In this document: piece after piece, positions 30,036-38,827 of the stretch | Layout: every line of letters starts with the position of its first letter | How positions within the stretch are numbered: the first letter of the stretch is position 1 | Source of the DNA: a bacterium HR29 | GTDB lineage: Bacteria; Chloroflexota; Dehalococcoidia; Tepidiformales; Tepidiformaceae | Assembly (NCBI GenBank): GCA_002898215.1 | Contig: BEIF01000001.1 | Location: forward strand, 1,277,602 to 1,341,601 | Direction of reading: 5' to 3' | DNA: 64,000 nucleotides | Notes under the pieces: generated by a model | Seen by the model: the letters and a program-made list of their open reading frames with translations, nothing else | Told to the model about the DNA's origin: nothing | Databases searched by the model: none | Translations under genes and position numbers: made by a program

Positions 30036-30740
30036 GTCGCCGCCTTCCTCGGGGCCGCCGCGCCCGGCGAGGAGGTCGGGGCGCCGCTGCTGCGTGCGCA
30101 GAAGCCGCTGCTGCTTCCGCCACTCGGCGATGCGAGCATGGTGACCGCTCAGAAGGACCTCCGGCACACGCCAGCCCTTGTACTCCGCTGGGCGAGTGTA
30201 TTGGGGATGCTCGAGCAATCCGTCGGCGAAGGACTCGTCGAGGGAGGAGGCATCGTCGCCGAGCGCACCCGGAATGTGCCTGGTCACCGCATCGATGAGG
30301 ACCATGGCGGGGAGCTCACCACCGGTGAGGACGTAGTCGCCAATCGAGATTTCGCGGTCGACGCAGTGCTCGATGAATCGCTCGTCCACTCCTTCGTACC
30401 GACCGCACACAAGGATGAGCCGCGGCTCGCGGGCCAGCTCGCGGACGATGCGGTCGTTCAACCGTTCGCCCTGAGGGGAGAGGTAGATCACGAGCCCACG
30501 GGGCTCGGCCATCCCCTGGACCGCTTCGAGAGCGCGGTCGAGGACGTCGACGCGCATCACCATGCCGTGGCCGCCGCCGAACGGGTAATCGTCGACGGTT
30601 CGGTGCTTATCGAGGGCCCAATCGCGGATGTTGTGGACGTGGAGGTCGAGGATTCCCCGCTCCCTGGCCCGCTTGATGATCGATATGTCGAGTGGGCCGG
30701 TGAAGGCTTCGGGAAAGAGGGTGAGAACGTCGACTCTCAT
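30027..30740 (-). CDS. trmD: tRNA (guanine37-N1)-methyltransferase
   Basis: 237 residues. The SPOUT trefoil-knot enzyme that makes m1G37 and prevents frameshifting. It begins [12 protein letters not shown] and shows [41 protein letters not shown], the SAM-knot [18 protein letters not shown] and [20 protein letters not shown] near the C-terminus. Start overlaps the MoaB/Mog stop by 4 bases. It is unusual only in lying apart from rpsP, rimM and rplS, its common partners. Confidence 0.95.
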   Translation of the reverse strand: MRVDVLTLFPEAFTGPLDISIIKRARERGILDLHVHNIRDWALDKHRTVDDYPFGGGHGMVMRVDVLDRALEAVQGMAEPRGLVIYLSPQGERLNDRIVRELAREPRLILVCGRYEGVDERFIEHCVDREISIGDYVLTGGELPAMVLIDAVTRHIPGALGDDASSLDESFADGLLEHPQYTRPAEYKGWRVPEVLLSGHHARIAEWRKQQRLLRTQQRRPDLLAGRGGPEEGGDSS

Positions 30741-31279
30741 GGCGCCCGGACATCGTGGTCGACCGGGCCGGCGAGGAGCTCGGCCGCGTGGTCGAGGAGA
30801 GGGAGTAGCACGGCGAGCCCATCCTCCACCGCCTTGGGGCTGCCTGGCAGGTTCACGATGAGCGTGCGACCCCGGATGACGGCCACGCCGCGGGAGAGGG
30901 CGGCGTACGGGGTGTGGCGAAGGCCCTCGAGGGCGATCGCGAGCGGGAGAGCCGGGACGAGACGCTCCGCGACCTCGAGGGTCGCCTCGGGTGTGACATC
31001 GCGGGGGGTGAGCCCGGTTCCCCCCGTGGTAATGACCACGTCACACCCGCCGGCGTCGCACCACTGACGGAGCAGGGCAGCGATCGCCTCCCGTTCGTCG
31101 GGCAGCACGCTCCGCGCCACGACGTGGTGCCCGGCAGCCGCGAGCCGCTCGGCGAGCAGATCCCCTGAGCGGTCAGTCCTGGTTCCGGCGGCCGCGGAAT
31201 CGGAGACGGTGAGGACGGCGACGCGTGCCACGTCTCCATGGTACGGCGGGGCGGCGTGGTCGGCGGGAGTGAAATTCAT
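30737..31279 (-). CDS. MoaB/Mog family molybdenum cofactor protein
   Basis: 180 residues. The MoCF-biosynthesis fold: [20 protein letters not shown] at the start, then [20 protein letters not shown], the MPT-binding loop, and [16 protein letters not shown]. Proteins of this family adenylate molybdopterin before MoeA inserts the metal, so it probably works with the moeA at 21.1 kb. An ATG at 31279 is used. A later GTG at the start of the conserved VARVAVLTV would shorten it by about 15 residues. It forms a two-gene unit with trmD and diverges from mraZ. Confidence 0.88.
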   Translation of the reverse strand: MNFTPADHAAPPYHGDVARVAVLTVSDSAAAGTRTDRSGDLLAERLAAAGHHVVARSVLPDEREAIAALLRQWCDAGGCDVVITTGGTGLTPRDVTPEATLEVAERLVPALPLAIALEGLRHTPYAALSRGVAVIRGRTLIVNLPGSPKAVEDGLAVLLPLLDHAAELLAGPVDHDVRAP

Positions 31280-31291
31280 TGCGGGGATGTA

Positions 31292-31320
31292 TTGACACCT
31301 CGGGTGGGCGACGCTAGAGT
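31292..31320 (+). promoter_or_regulatory. Main promoter of the division and cell-wall cluster
   Basis: TTGACA (31292-31297), exactly 17 bases, then TAGAGT (31315-31320). The predicted transcription start, about 31327, falls at the MraZ box. This is the best sigma-70-type promoter in the window and leaves an mRNA leader of about 90 bases before mraZ. Confidence 0.75.
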
Positions 31321-31325
31321 CCCGG

Positions 31326-31350
31326 TGTGGAGTTGTGGGGAGAAATGGGG
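31326..31350 (+). promoter_or_regulatory. MraZ-binding box
   Basis: Three G-rich direct repeats with an exact 10-base period: TGTGG (31326-31330), TGGGG (31336-31340) and TGGGG (31346-31350), each separated by 5 bases. MraZ is known to bind TGGGN repeats with 5-base spacers upstream of its own operon. Here the box starts at the predicted transcription start, so binding should repress the cluster. Confidence 0.7.
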
Positions 31351-31416
31351 AATCACCCCATGCAAGTGGCAGAGACACCCTCCCACGCTCCTCCTGGAAG
31401 CGAGGGCGAATGAGGC

Positions 31417-31863
31417 ATGCGGTTTCGGGGCCGGTTCGAGTACACGGTGGACGACAAGGCGAGGGTCGCCTTGCCGCCCCGCTACCGTGCCGCCTTCGAG
31501 GCAGGCGCGGTGCTCCTTCCCGGCGCCGAGCCGTGCATCCAGGTGTACACGCAGGAGGGCTTCGACCAGCGGGCGGCGGTCATCGAGCGCCTGCCGTTCG
31601 AGACCGCCGAAGGACGGCTGGCGCGTCGCGCCTTCTGGGGGTCGGCCTTCGACGTGGCCAAGGACGCGCAAGGCCGCATCCTGCTTCCGGAGAAGCTGCT
31701 GCAGCACGCCGGGATTCGGCGAGGGGCGGAGGTGGTGATCGTCGGCGTGAACGAGTGCCTCGAGATTTGGGACCGCGAGCGTTGGGAGGAGCAGGAGGCA
31801 CAGCAGTGGGCGGCGATCCCGGCCGTGATGGAGCGGACCGCGCAGCGGGGCGAGGGGGGCTAA
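31417..31863 (+). CDS. mraZ: Transcriptional regulator MraZ
   Basis: 148 residues with two AbrB-like (SpoVT/MraZ) half domains: an N-terminal RGRFEYTVDDKARVALPPRYR and a second DVAKDAQGRILLPEKL, the expected duplicated swapped-hairpin motif with its two DxK/QGRxxLP cores. MraZ forms rings that bind the TGGG-repeat box in front of its operon, and that box is visible at 31326-31350, so self-repression of the dcw cluster is likely. The stop is 1 base before the rsmH GTG. It opens the conserved mraZ-rsmH-ftsL-ftsI order. Confidence 0.95.
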   Translation: MRFRGRFEYTVDDKARVALPPRYRAAFEAGAVLLPGAEPCIQVYTQEGFDQRAAVIERLPFETAEGRLARRAFWGSAFDVAKDAQGRILLPEKLLQHAGIRRGAEVVIVGVNECLEIWDRERWEEQEAQQWAAIPAVMERTAQRGEGG

Positions 31864-31864
31864 C

Positions 31865-32863
31865 GTGGCAGTGATGACGCAGCCGCCCGTGCACGTCCCG
31901 GTGATGAGGGAGGAGGTGCTCCGGTTCCTCGACGTTCGTCCCGGAGGCCGCTACATCGACGCGACCCTCGGGTTGGGCGGCCATGCCGAGGCGATCCTGC
32001 GGGCGAGCGCGCCCGATGGGGAGCTGCTCGGCATCGACCAGGACCCCGAGGCGCTGGAGTTCGCGCGCACGAGGTTGGCGCCGTTTGGGAGGCGGGCCAA
32101 CCTCGTGCACGGGAACTTCCGCGACCTCGGGGCGATCGCCCGGGCATACGGGTTCGAGGGGGTCGACGGCATCCTCTTCGACTTGGGGGTGTCGTCGCTC
32201 CAGCTCGGCGAAGCCAAGCGGGGGTTCGCCTTCGGGCTCGAGGGGCCCCTCGACATGCGGATGGACCCTTCGAGCGGGGGTCTGACAGCAGCGGACATCG
32301 TCAACACGTGGAGCGAGACGGAACTCGCCGACGTGCTCGCTCGCTACGGCGAGGTGCGCGGTGCACGCCAGATCGCCCGGGCGATCATCCGGGCGAGGCC
32401 GCTGCGCACCACCTGGGAGCTTGCCAGAGCCGTCGAGCAGGCTGTGGGGAGCGCGAGAGGCCAAACCAAAATCCACCCCGCCACCAAGGTCTTTCTCGCG
32501 CTTCGGATTTGCGTCAACGGTGAACTCGACAGCCTTGACGCAGCCCTTCCGCAAGCCCACAGCCTGCTCGGCTTTGGGCCAGACGGCCGCCACGGCGGCC
32601 GCCTGGTTATCATCGCATTTCACTCGCTGGAAGACCGGTTGGTGAAGCAGTACTTCCAGCGAGAGTCACGGGACTGTCTCTGTCCGCCTGGGCTGCCCGT
32701 GTGCCGGTGCGGTCATCGGGCCACGCTCCGGGTGCTCACCCCGAGAGCCGTGCGTCCGAGCGCCGAGGAGATAGCGCGAAACCCGCGCGCGCGCAGCGCC
32801 GTGCTGCGTGCGGCCGAGCGGCTCCCGGAGCAGCGCGAGTCCGGCGTTGTCGGAGGGGCGTGA
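31865..32863 (+). CDS. rsmH: 16S rRNA (cytosine1402-N4)-methyltransferase
   Basis: 332 residues. It starts PVHVPVMREEVLRFL and has the SAM motif IDATLGLGGHAEAIL, the acidic GIDQDPEAL, LFDLGVSSLQL, and FAFGLEGPLDMRMD, all typical of RsmH (MraW). The C-terminal IIAFHSLEDRLVKQYF and a Cys-rich CLCPPGLPVCRCGH segment complete the family pattern. It methylates C1402 in the ribosomal P site. The GTG at 31865 is the first start; an ATG three codons later is equally possible. The stop overlaps the ftsL-like start by one base (TGATG). Confidence 0.95.
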   Translation: MAVMTQPPVHVPVMREEVLRFLDVRPGGRYIDATLGLGGHAEAILRASAPDGELLGIDQDPEALEFARTRLAPFGRRANLVHGNFRDLGAIARAYGFEGVDGILFDLGVSSLQLGEAKRGFAFGLEGPLDMRMDPSSGGLTAADIVNTWSETELADVLARYGEVRGARQIARAIIRARPLRTTWELARAVEQAVGSARGQTKIHPATKVFLALRICVNGELDSLDAALPQAHSLLGFGPDGRHGGRLVIIAFHSLEDRLVKQYFQRESRDCLCPPGLPVCRCGHRATLRVLTPRAVRPSAEEIARNPRARSAVLRAAERLPEQRESGVVGGA

Positions 32864-33309
32864 TGGCTTCTCTGGGCCGGCCGATCGCCCAGGGTGGTAC
32901 CGCGGGGGCACGACGCCAGGGGCTACGCCTCCCGGCGGTGAACTGGTGGCTGGTGGCGGCCATCGCCGTCTTCGCCATCGGCGCAGCCCTCCCCGTTCTG
33001 CAGAGCAGCGCGACCACGAGCCGCGGCTTCGACATTCGCGCCGTCGAACAGCGCCAGGCGGAGCTGCGGGGCGAGATCGCCACCCTCGAAGCCCAGATCG
33101 CCGCCCAGAGCTCGCTGGAGCGGGTCCGGCAGCGGGCCGAAGCGATGGGCCTGCGCCCATCGAGCGAGCCGATCGTCGTAAGTGTGGACGTCCCGGGCCC
33201 TGAGCCCGCGAGGATTCCGGCCGAGTATCTCCCCGAGGCCGTTCCGACCCCGGAGCGGCCCGACTCGTGGTGGCGGTCGCTGCTGAAGTGGCTGCCCCTG
33301 CCGGAGTAG
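32863..33309 (+). CDS. ftsL: FtsL/DivIC-like cell division protein
   Basis: 148 residues with the bitopic FtsL plan: a basic cytoplasmic N-terminus (about 1-25), one transmembrane helix (about 28-47), then a coiled coil RAVEQRQAELRGEIATLEAQ and a Pro-rich periplasmic tail. FtsL links FtsQ/DivIB to the FtsW-FtsI synthase at the division site. Sequence similarity in this family is weak, so the call leans on topology and on the fixed position between rsmH and ftsI. Starts within the rsmH stop codon region. Confidence 0.8.
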   Translation: MASLGRPIAQGGTAGARRQGLRLPAVNWWLVAAIAVFAIGAALPVLQSSATTSRGFDIRAVEQRQAELRGEIATLEAQIAAQSSLERVRQRAEAMGLRPSSEPIVVSVDVPGPEPARIPAEYLPEAVPTPERPDSWWRSLLKWLPLPE

Positions 33310-33355
33310 GACACCGCCGGGGGCTCACCGCCACCCGGCAGGAGGCGCGTTCGGA

Positions 33356-35083
33356 ATGGCGTTCGAACCGGCGCAGCGCACTGGCCGCGTCTGGCTGCCC
33401 GCAGCCGGCTTCGGGCTGTTCGGGCTGCTCGTGCTGGCGCGGCTCGTACAGCTCCAGGTGCTCGACCACCCGGAGTTCGCAGCGAAGGCCGCTTCCGAAA
33501 TGGTGGCCGCCGACACGCTGTACGCTCGCCGAGGCGCCATCCTCGACCGCAACGGCCACCCCCTGGCCCTGACCGTGGACACATGGGACGTGTACGTGAG
33601 CGCCCGCGCCTGGCGGAACGAATCCGCCGCCGTGCGCGCGTCCGAAGCGCTGGCGAAGGCGATCGGCGGCGATGCCTTCACCATCCGCCAGCGCGTCCGC
33701 GAGCACGAGTCGGGGGACATCCTGGTGGCGCGGGACATCCCGTTCGAAGTCGGGCGCGAGCTGGAGCGCCAAGGCATCCCCGGCGTGACGCTGCTGCCGA
33801 ACATCGGCCGAGCTCATCCAGAGGGCGACCTGGGAGCGTCGGTCATCGGCTTCATCGGAGCGGACAACAGCGGCCTGGCGGGCATCGAAGCCGCACTCGA
33901 TTCCCTCCTCGGCGGAACGCCCGGCCGCGCGATCTTCGAACGGGACAGCGCGGGCCGGCCGATTCCTCTCGGACGGTACGTGGCCCGTCAGCCCGTGCCC
34001 GGCGCGGACGTGGTGCTCACCATCGACCGGCGGCTCCAGGAGCTCGCGGAGCGGGAGCTGCGCAACGCCATCGAGGAGCACCGGGCGACGGGAGGGGCGC
34101 TCATCATCATGGACCCGAACACCGGCGAGATCCTGGCCCTCGCCTCGGAACCGTCCTTCCGCTACTCCACGCTCGACCTCTCCCGCGAGGACCAGCTCGA
34201 GCTGTTACGGAACCGGGCCGTCACCGACCTCTACGAGCCCGGGAGCGTGATGAAGGTTATCACCGCGGCAGCGGCACTCGATGCGGGGGTCGTGACCCCC
34301 AATACGTCGTACGTGGACACGGGCGTCGCCTGGGTCGCCGGGGTGCCGATTCGGAACTGGGACTACAACGTCTACGGGACGCAGACGATGACCGGCGTGC
34401 TCCAGCACAGCATCAACACCGGCGCGATCTTCATGGCGGAACGCTTGGGCGCGGAGCGGTTCCACCAGTACCTCGACGCCTTCGGCTTCGGTCGCCGCAC
34501 GGGCGTCGAGCTGCAAGGGGAGACGCCCGGCATCTTCCGCCGCCCATCGGACCCCGATTGGTCGCCCGTCGACCTCGCCACACAGTCCTTCGGACAAGCC
34601 ATCAGCGTCACGCCGCTACAGATGGCCGTCGCCTTCGCCGCCGCCATCAACGGGGGGAGGCTGCTGGAACCGCACGTCGTCAGGGGATACGTGCTCCCCG
34701 ACGGCACGTGGCGCCCGGTCGAGCCGAAGGTTATCGACCAGGCGATATCGCCTCAGACGAGCGCCACGTTGCGGCAGATGCTCGGCGCCGTCGTCGACCC
34801 CGGTTGGTACCACCCGGCCAACCCCCGGTACTACACGGCGGGCGGCAAATCGGGAACGGCGAACGTTCCCGTCGTGAACGGGTACAACGACCGCCAGATC
34901 GCTTCGTTCGTGGGCTTTGCGCCGCTCCAGAATCCCCGCATCCTCGTGATGGTGAAACTCGACGATAATGCCGACCTCCAGACGGGCACCCAAGCGGCAG
35001 GCCCCGTGTTCGCGCGCGTCGTCGACGAGGCGCTCCGCTACCTCGGCGTGCCGCCCGAGAAGGAGCCGGAGGGAGGCCGATGA
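33356..35083 (+). CDS. ftsI: Division-specific penicillin-binding protein (peptidoglycan transpeptidase)
   Basis: 575 residues. One N-terminal transmembrane helix (about 13-36) precedes the pedestal domain with ARRGAILDRNGHPLA and a transpeptidase domain. The catalytic Ser297 lies in YEPGSVMK (SxxK, Lys300), the second motif is S352-I-N354 and the third K498-S-G-T in GGKSGTANV. It cross-links septal peptidoglycan with FtsW. There is no PASTA domain, unlike some Gram-positive homologues. Its stop overlaps the murF start; the usual murE is missing between them. Confidence 0.94.
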   Translation: MAFEPAQRTGRVWLPAAGFGLFGLLVLARLVQLQVLDHPEFAAKAASEMVAADTLYARRGAILDRNGHPLALTVDTWDVYVSARAWRNESAAVRASEALAKAIGGDAFTIRQRVREHESGDILVARDIPFEVGRELERQGIPGVTLLPNIGRAHPEGDLGASVIGFIGADNSGLAGIEAALDSLLGGTPGRAIFERDSAGRPIPLGRYVARQPVPGADVVLTIDRRLQELAERELRNAIEEHRATGGALIIMDPNTGEILALASEPSFRYSTLDLSREDQLELLRNRAVTDLYEPGSVMKVITAAAALDAGVVTPNTSYVDTGVAWVAGVPIRNWDYNVYGTQTMTGVLQHSINTGAIFMAERLGAERFHQYLDAFGFGRRTGVELQGETPGIFRRPSDPDWSPVDLATQSFGQAISVTPLQMAVAFAAAINGGRLLEPHVVRGYVLPDGTWRPVEPKVIDQAISPQTSATLRQMLGAVVDPGWYHPANPRYYTAGGKSGTANVPVVNGYNDRQIASFVGFAPLQNPRILVMVKLDDNADLQTGTQAAGPVFARVVDEALRYLGVPPEKEPEGGR

Positions 35084-36453
35084 CGGACCACTTGCAGACC
35101 GACTTCGTGCGCGATGTCCTCTCGGCAGCGGGGGCGGAGGTCCGCTTCGGCGGGAGCGCCGACATCCGCGACGGTGTGGCCGATTCGCGCCAGGCGAAGC
35201 CTGGCGACCTGTTCGCCGCCTTCCGGGGCGAGCATCTCGACGGGAACGAATTCGTCGCCGACGCCCTCGAGCGGGGAGCGACCGCGGTCGTGTGCGAGCG
35301 TGCCGATGCCCTATCGCCGCCGGGACGCACCGTAGCCATCGCGCCCGACACGCGCGCCGCCATGGCAGCGCTTGCGCAGGCCTGGCGTCGGGCGTGCGGC
35401 GTCACGGTCGTGGGGATCACCGGAACGGTGGGCAAGACCTCCGCCAAGGAGCTCACTGCCGCGACGCTTGCCGGGCGGTTCCGCACCCATCGGAGCAAGG
35501 AGAACTTCAACTCGTACGAGGGACTCCCCCTGGCGCTCATGAGTCTGCGCCGGGACCACGAGGTGTCGGTGCTGGAGATGGCCATGGACCGCCGGGGTGA
35601 GATTGCCCAGCTCTGCGGGATCGCCGAACCGCGCATCGGTGCCGTGCTCAACATCGGGGTGACCCACGCCGAGAAGGTGGGCACCATCGACGACATCGCC
35701 CGGGAGAAGCTGTCGCTCGTCCGCTCCTTGCCGCCTGACGGGATCGCTCTCCTGAACGCCGACGACCCCCGGGTCGCGGCGGCACGGGAATCGCTGGCGT
35801 GCCGCGTGATCACCTTCGGCACCGGCTCCGAAGCCGACCTCCGCGCCGTTGCCGTGCGCGACCTCGGGCTCGAAGGCGTGGGGTTCGAGGTCCGCTTCGG
35901 AGGACAATGTGCGGCGGCACGCTCGCCGTTGCCGGGAGTTCACACGCTCGCGGCGGCCCTCACCGCCCTGGGCGTGTGCCTCGCCCTCGGCCTCAGCCTC
36001 TCGGAGGGTGCCGCGCTTCTGGGACGCGCGCGGCCTCCTGGGCGCATGGTGCCCCGCCGGGGGCGAGGCGGCTGGCTCATCCTCGACGACCGGTACAACG
36101 CCAGCCCGGCCTCGATGGAAGGAGCGCTCCGTTTCCTGGCGGCCCGCGAGGGCCGGCGCATCGCCTTCCTGGGCGGAATGGCCGAGCTCGGGGTCTACTC
36201 CGAATCGGAGCACCGTCGCATCGGTCGCGTCGCCGCCGAGTGCTGCGACCTGCTGGTAGCCTCCGGCGAGCTCGCCAGGCCGCTCGCCGACGAGGCGGAG
36301 CTGGCCGGTGCCCAGGTGGTGTGGTTCGCCAGCAAGGAGGAGGCGGCGGCGTGGCTCGCGCCGAAGCTCCGCTCCGGCGACGTCGTGCTGGTGAAGGCGT
36401 CGCGCGGCCAGGCGTTCGAGACCGTCATCCCCCGACTGGAGGAAGGCGCGTGA
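35080..36453 (+). CDS. murF: UDP-MurNAc-tripeptide--D-Ala-D-Ala ligase
   Basis: 457 residues. The N-terminal domain has DSRQAKPGDLFAAFRGEHLDGNEF. The ATP site is GITGTVGKTSAKE, a variant of GTNGKTTTKE, followed by NFNSYEGLPLALMSL, VLEMAMDRRGEIAQL and NIGVTHAEKVG. The C-terminal domain has the typical DRYNASPASMEGAL and FLGGMAELG. These features separate MurF from MurE, which lacks the YNA(N/S)P motif in this place. Cytoplasmic; completes the UDP-MurNAc-pentapeptide. Overlaps both neighbours by 4 bases. Confidence 0.9.
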   Translation: MTDHLQTDFVRDVLSAAGAEVRFGGSADIRDGVADSRQAKPGDLFAAFRGEHLDGNEFVADALERGATAVVCERADALSPPGRTVAIAPDTRAAMAALAQAWRRACGVTVVGITGTVGKTSAKELTAATLAGRFRTHRSKENFNSYEGLPLALMSLRRDHEVSVLEMAMDRRGEIAQLCGIAEPRIGAVLNIGVTHAEKVGTIDDIAREKLSLVRSLPPDGIALLNADDPRVAAARESLACRVITFGTGSEADLRAVAVRDLGLEGVGFEVRFGGQCAAARSPLPGVHTLAAALTALGVCLALGLSLSEGAALLGRARPPGRMVPRRGRGGWLILDDRYNASPASMEGALRFLAAREGRRIAFLGGMAELGVYSESEHRRIGRVAAECCDLLVASGELARPLADEAELAGAQVVWFASKEEAAAWLAPKLRSGDVVLVKASRGQAFETVIPRLEEGA

Positions 36454-37421
36454 TCCACGCCCTCATCTCGGGTGCAATCGCCTTCCTCGTATCCGTAGCG
36501 CTCGGTTGGCCTATCGTGCGCTACCTGCGGGAGCGGGGAATCGGCAAAGAAATCAGCGAGTACCAACCCGCCACGCATCAGAAGAAGGCCGGGACTCCGA
36601 CCTTCGGCGGTTTCATCATCTGGGTCCCGACCTTCCTGGTCGCGGCCGTCGCCGTCGACTGGTGGAACCACCGCTCGATCCTGTTGCCCGTGGCGATGAT
36701 CAGCGCCACCGGTGCGGCCGGGTTCATCGACGATTTGGGCAGCCTGCGGGGTCGCCGCTGGGGCCGAGGGCTCTCCTGGCGGTTCAAGCTCGCGTATCTG
36801 ACGCTGCTTGGCGGCGCCGCTTCGTGGTTGCTCTACGACCAGATCGGCGTGGAGTCGATCAACGTACCCTGGCTGGGACAGTACGCCCTGGGCCCGGCGT
36901 ATATAGCCATCGCCCTGGCCACCATCGTGGCGACCACCAGCGCGGTCGCGGTCACGGATGGGCTCGACGCCCTCGCCGGCGGGACGACCCTCATCGCCTT
37001 CGTGGCGTACGGCATCATCGCCTTCGCCCAGGGCCAGGAGTTCGTCGCTACCTTCGCCATGATCGTCGCCGGGGCGAACCTCGGCTTCCTGTGGTACAAC
37101 GCCCACCCGGCGCAAATCATCATGGGCGACACGGGCGCCCTGGCGCTGGGTTCGAGCCTGGCCATCGTCGCGCTCATGACGGGCCATTGGCTCCTCCTGC
37201 CGGTCATCGGTGTCGTCTTCGTGGCCGAAGCGGCAAGCAACCTCATCCAGATTTCCTACTTCAAGCTCACCGGGGGGAGGCGCGTCTTCCGCCGGGCCCC
37301 CCTCCACCACCACTTCGAAGAGATCGGCTGGGCCGAGACGCAGATCGTCACGCGATTCTGGGTTGTGGCGATCGCGGCGGCTTTCCTCGGCGTGGCCCTC
37401 GCGCTGGCGGTGCCAGAATGA
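36450..37421 (+). CDS. mraY: Phospho-MurNAc-pentapeptide translocase
   Basis: 323 residues with about ten transmembrane helices. Family motifs: HQKKAGTPTFGGFIIW near 43-58, GFIDDLGSLRGRRWGRGLSWRFK (split here: GFIDDLG and LSWRFK) and AVTDGLDALAGG. Further on are LGFLWYNAHPAQIIMGDTGA and the His triad PLHHHFEE. It forms lipid I from UDP-MurNAc-pentapeptide and undecaprenyl phosphate. GTG start at 36450 overlaps the murF stop (GTGA); the stop overlaps murD (ATGA). Confidence 0.95.
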   Translation: MIHALISGAIAFLVSVALGWPIVRYLRERGIGKEISEYQPATHQKKAGTPTFGGFIIWVPTFLVAAVAVDWWNHRSILLPVAMISATGAAGFIDDLGSLRGRRWGRGLSWRFKLAYLTLLGGAASWLLYDQIGVESINVPWLGQYALGPAYIAIALATIVATTSAVAVTDGLDALAGGTTLIAFVAYGIIAFAQGQEFVATFAMIVAGANLGFLWYNAHPAQIIMGDTGALALGSSLAIVALMTGHWLLLPVIGVVFVAEAASNLIQISYFKLTGGRRVFRRAPLHHHFEEIGWAETQIVTRFWVVAIAAAFLGVALALAVPE

Positions 37422-38827
37422 TGACGGGCGAACGGACATCGCTGGAGCGGCTGCTAGCCGACCTTCAAGGACGGCGAGTCGTCGTGTACTCCCTCGGCAT
37501 CGAGGGGCGCGACCTCGCCCGTTGGCTCCTGGCGCGCGGAGCTCGGGTGACGATGTCGGACACCCGCACGGCGGAGCAGCTCGAAGCCGCCGGAGCGGAG
37601 CCGCCGCCCGGCATCGAGCGCGCGGTCATCGGCCAACCACTCGTCGACCCCGAGGGGTTCGACCTCGTCGCGGTCTCCCAATCCGTCCTGCGGTCCGACC
37701 GCGCTATCGAGCGTGCAAGGAAACTCGGCATCCCGGTCATCTCCCAGATGCAGCTCCTCTTGCGGTTGGCGCCGCCGCGTCGCGTCATCGGCATCACGGG
37801 CTCGAGCGGGAAATCGACCACAACCGCTCTCGTCGGGGAGATCGCGCGCCGTAGCCGGTCGACGGTGCTCGTCGGCGGGAACCTCGGTGAACCCTTGCTC
37901 GAGCGGATTGAAGCGTCGCCGCTCGACGCCGACGTGGTCCTGGAAATCAGCCACACCCAGCTCCAGTACACGGACCGGTCCCCGGCCATCGCAGCGGTGA
38001 CGAACGTGACGCCGAACCACCTCGACCAGTTCACTTGGGAGGAGTACGTCGAGCTGAAGCGTCACATCGCCGTTTTCCAGAGCCGCGACGATGTCGCCAT
38101 CCTCAACGCCGACGACCCCGTGAGCTCGGCCTTCGCCGGGACGTACGCCAGCAGCGTGTGGTGGACGTCCGTGCGGGGCCCTGTGCGCGGCCCGGGCGCC
38201 TGGTGCGCCGAAGGGGAGATCGTCGTGCGCACGGAGGACGGCAGCGTTCAGCCGATCGTTCCTGCCAGCGAGCTCCGGCTCCGCGGCGCCCACAACCTGG
38301 CGAACGCCGTGATGGCGGCGGCTATCGCCGCCGCAGCGGGATATCGGGCCGAGGCAACGGCGGATGTGCTCCGAACGTTCCGCGGGCTTCCCCACCGGCT
38401 GCAGGTGGTGGGGATGGTGAGAGGTGCACGCTTCGTGGACGACAGCATCGCCACCACGCCCGAGCGCACCATCGCCGCCATCCGGTCGTTCGCGGGGCCG
38501 GTCGTGCTGCTGCTCGGTGGCCGAGAGAAGCATTTGCCGCTGGAGGGGCTGCGCAGCGAGGCGGCGGCGCGCTGCCGCGCCGCCGTTTGCTTCGGCGAAG
38601 CAGGGCCGCTCTTCGCCGAGGCGCTTCGCGGAGCGCTGCCGACCGAGGTCGCTCCAGACCTCCCCTCCGCGGTGGAGCGGGCAGCGGCCATCGCCCGGCC
38701 GGGAGACACCGTTCTCCTTTCGCCGGCGGCGACGAGCTTCGACGCCTACCCGAACTTCGCGGCCCGCGGCGACGCCTTCGCGGCCTTGGTCCGCGCGCTC
38801 CCGGGCTTCGAGGAGGTCGAGGAATGA
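37418..38827 (+). CDS. murD: UDP-N-acetylmuramoylalanine--D-glutamate ligase
   Basis: 469 residues. An N-terminal Rossmann domain (SLGIEGRDLARWLLARG) precedes the central ATPase with GITGSSGKSTTTALVGE and VTNVTPNHLDQFTWEEY, and a C-terminal domain with VDDSIATTPERTIAAI, LLLGGREKHLPLEGL and LLSPAATSFDAYPNF. The last two motifs are diagnostic for MurD. It adds D-Glu to UDP-MurNAc-L-Ala. Two consecutive ATG codons (37418, 37421) could serve as start; the first overlaps the mraY stop. Confidence 0.94.
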   Translation: MMTGERTSLERLLADLQGRRVVVYSLGIEGRDLARWLLARGARVTMSDTRTAEQLEAAGAEPPPGIERAVIGQPLVDPEGFDLVAVSQSVLRSDRAIERARKLGIPVISQMQLLLRLAPPRRVIGITGSSGKSTTTALVGEIARRSRSTVLVGGNLGEPLLERIEASPLDADVVLEISHTQLQYTDRSPAIAAVTNVTPNHLDQFTWEEYVELKRHIAVFQSRDDVAILNADDPVSSAFAGTYASSVWWTSVRGPVRGPGAWCAEGEIVVRTEDGSVQPIVPASELRLRGAHNLANAVMAAAIAAAAGYRAEATADVLRTFRGLPHRLQVVGMVRGARFVDDSIATTPERTIAAIRSFAGPVVLLLGGREKHLPLEGLRSEAAARCRAAVCFGEAGPLFAEALRGALPTEVAPDLPSAVERAAAIARPGDTVLLSPAATSFDAYPNFAARGDAFAALVRALPGFEEVEE

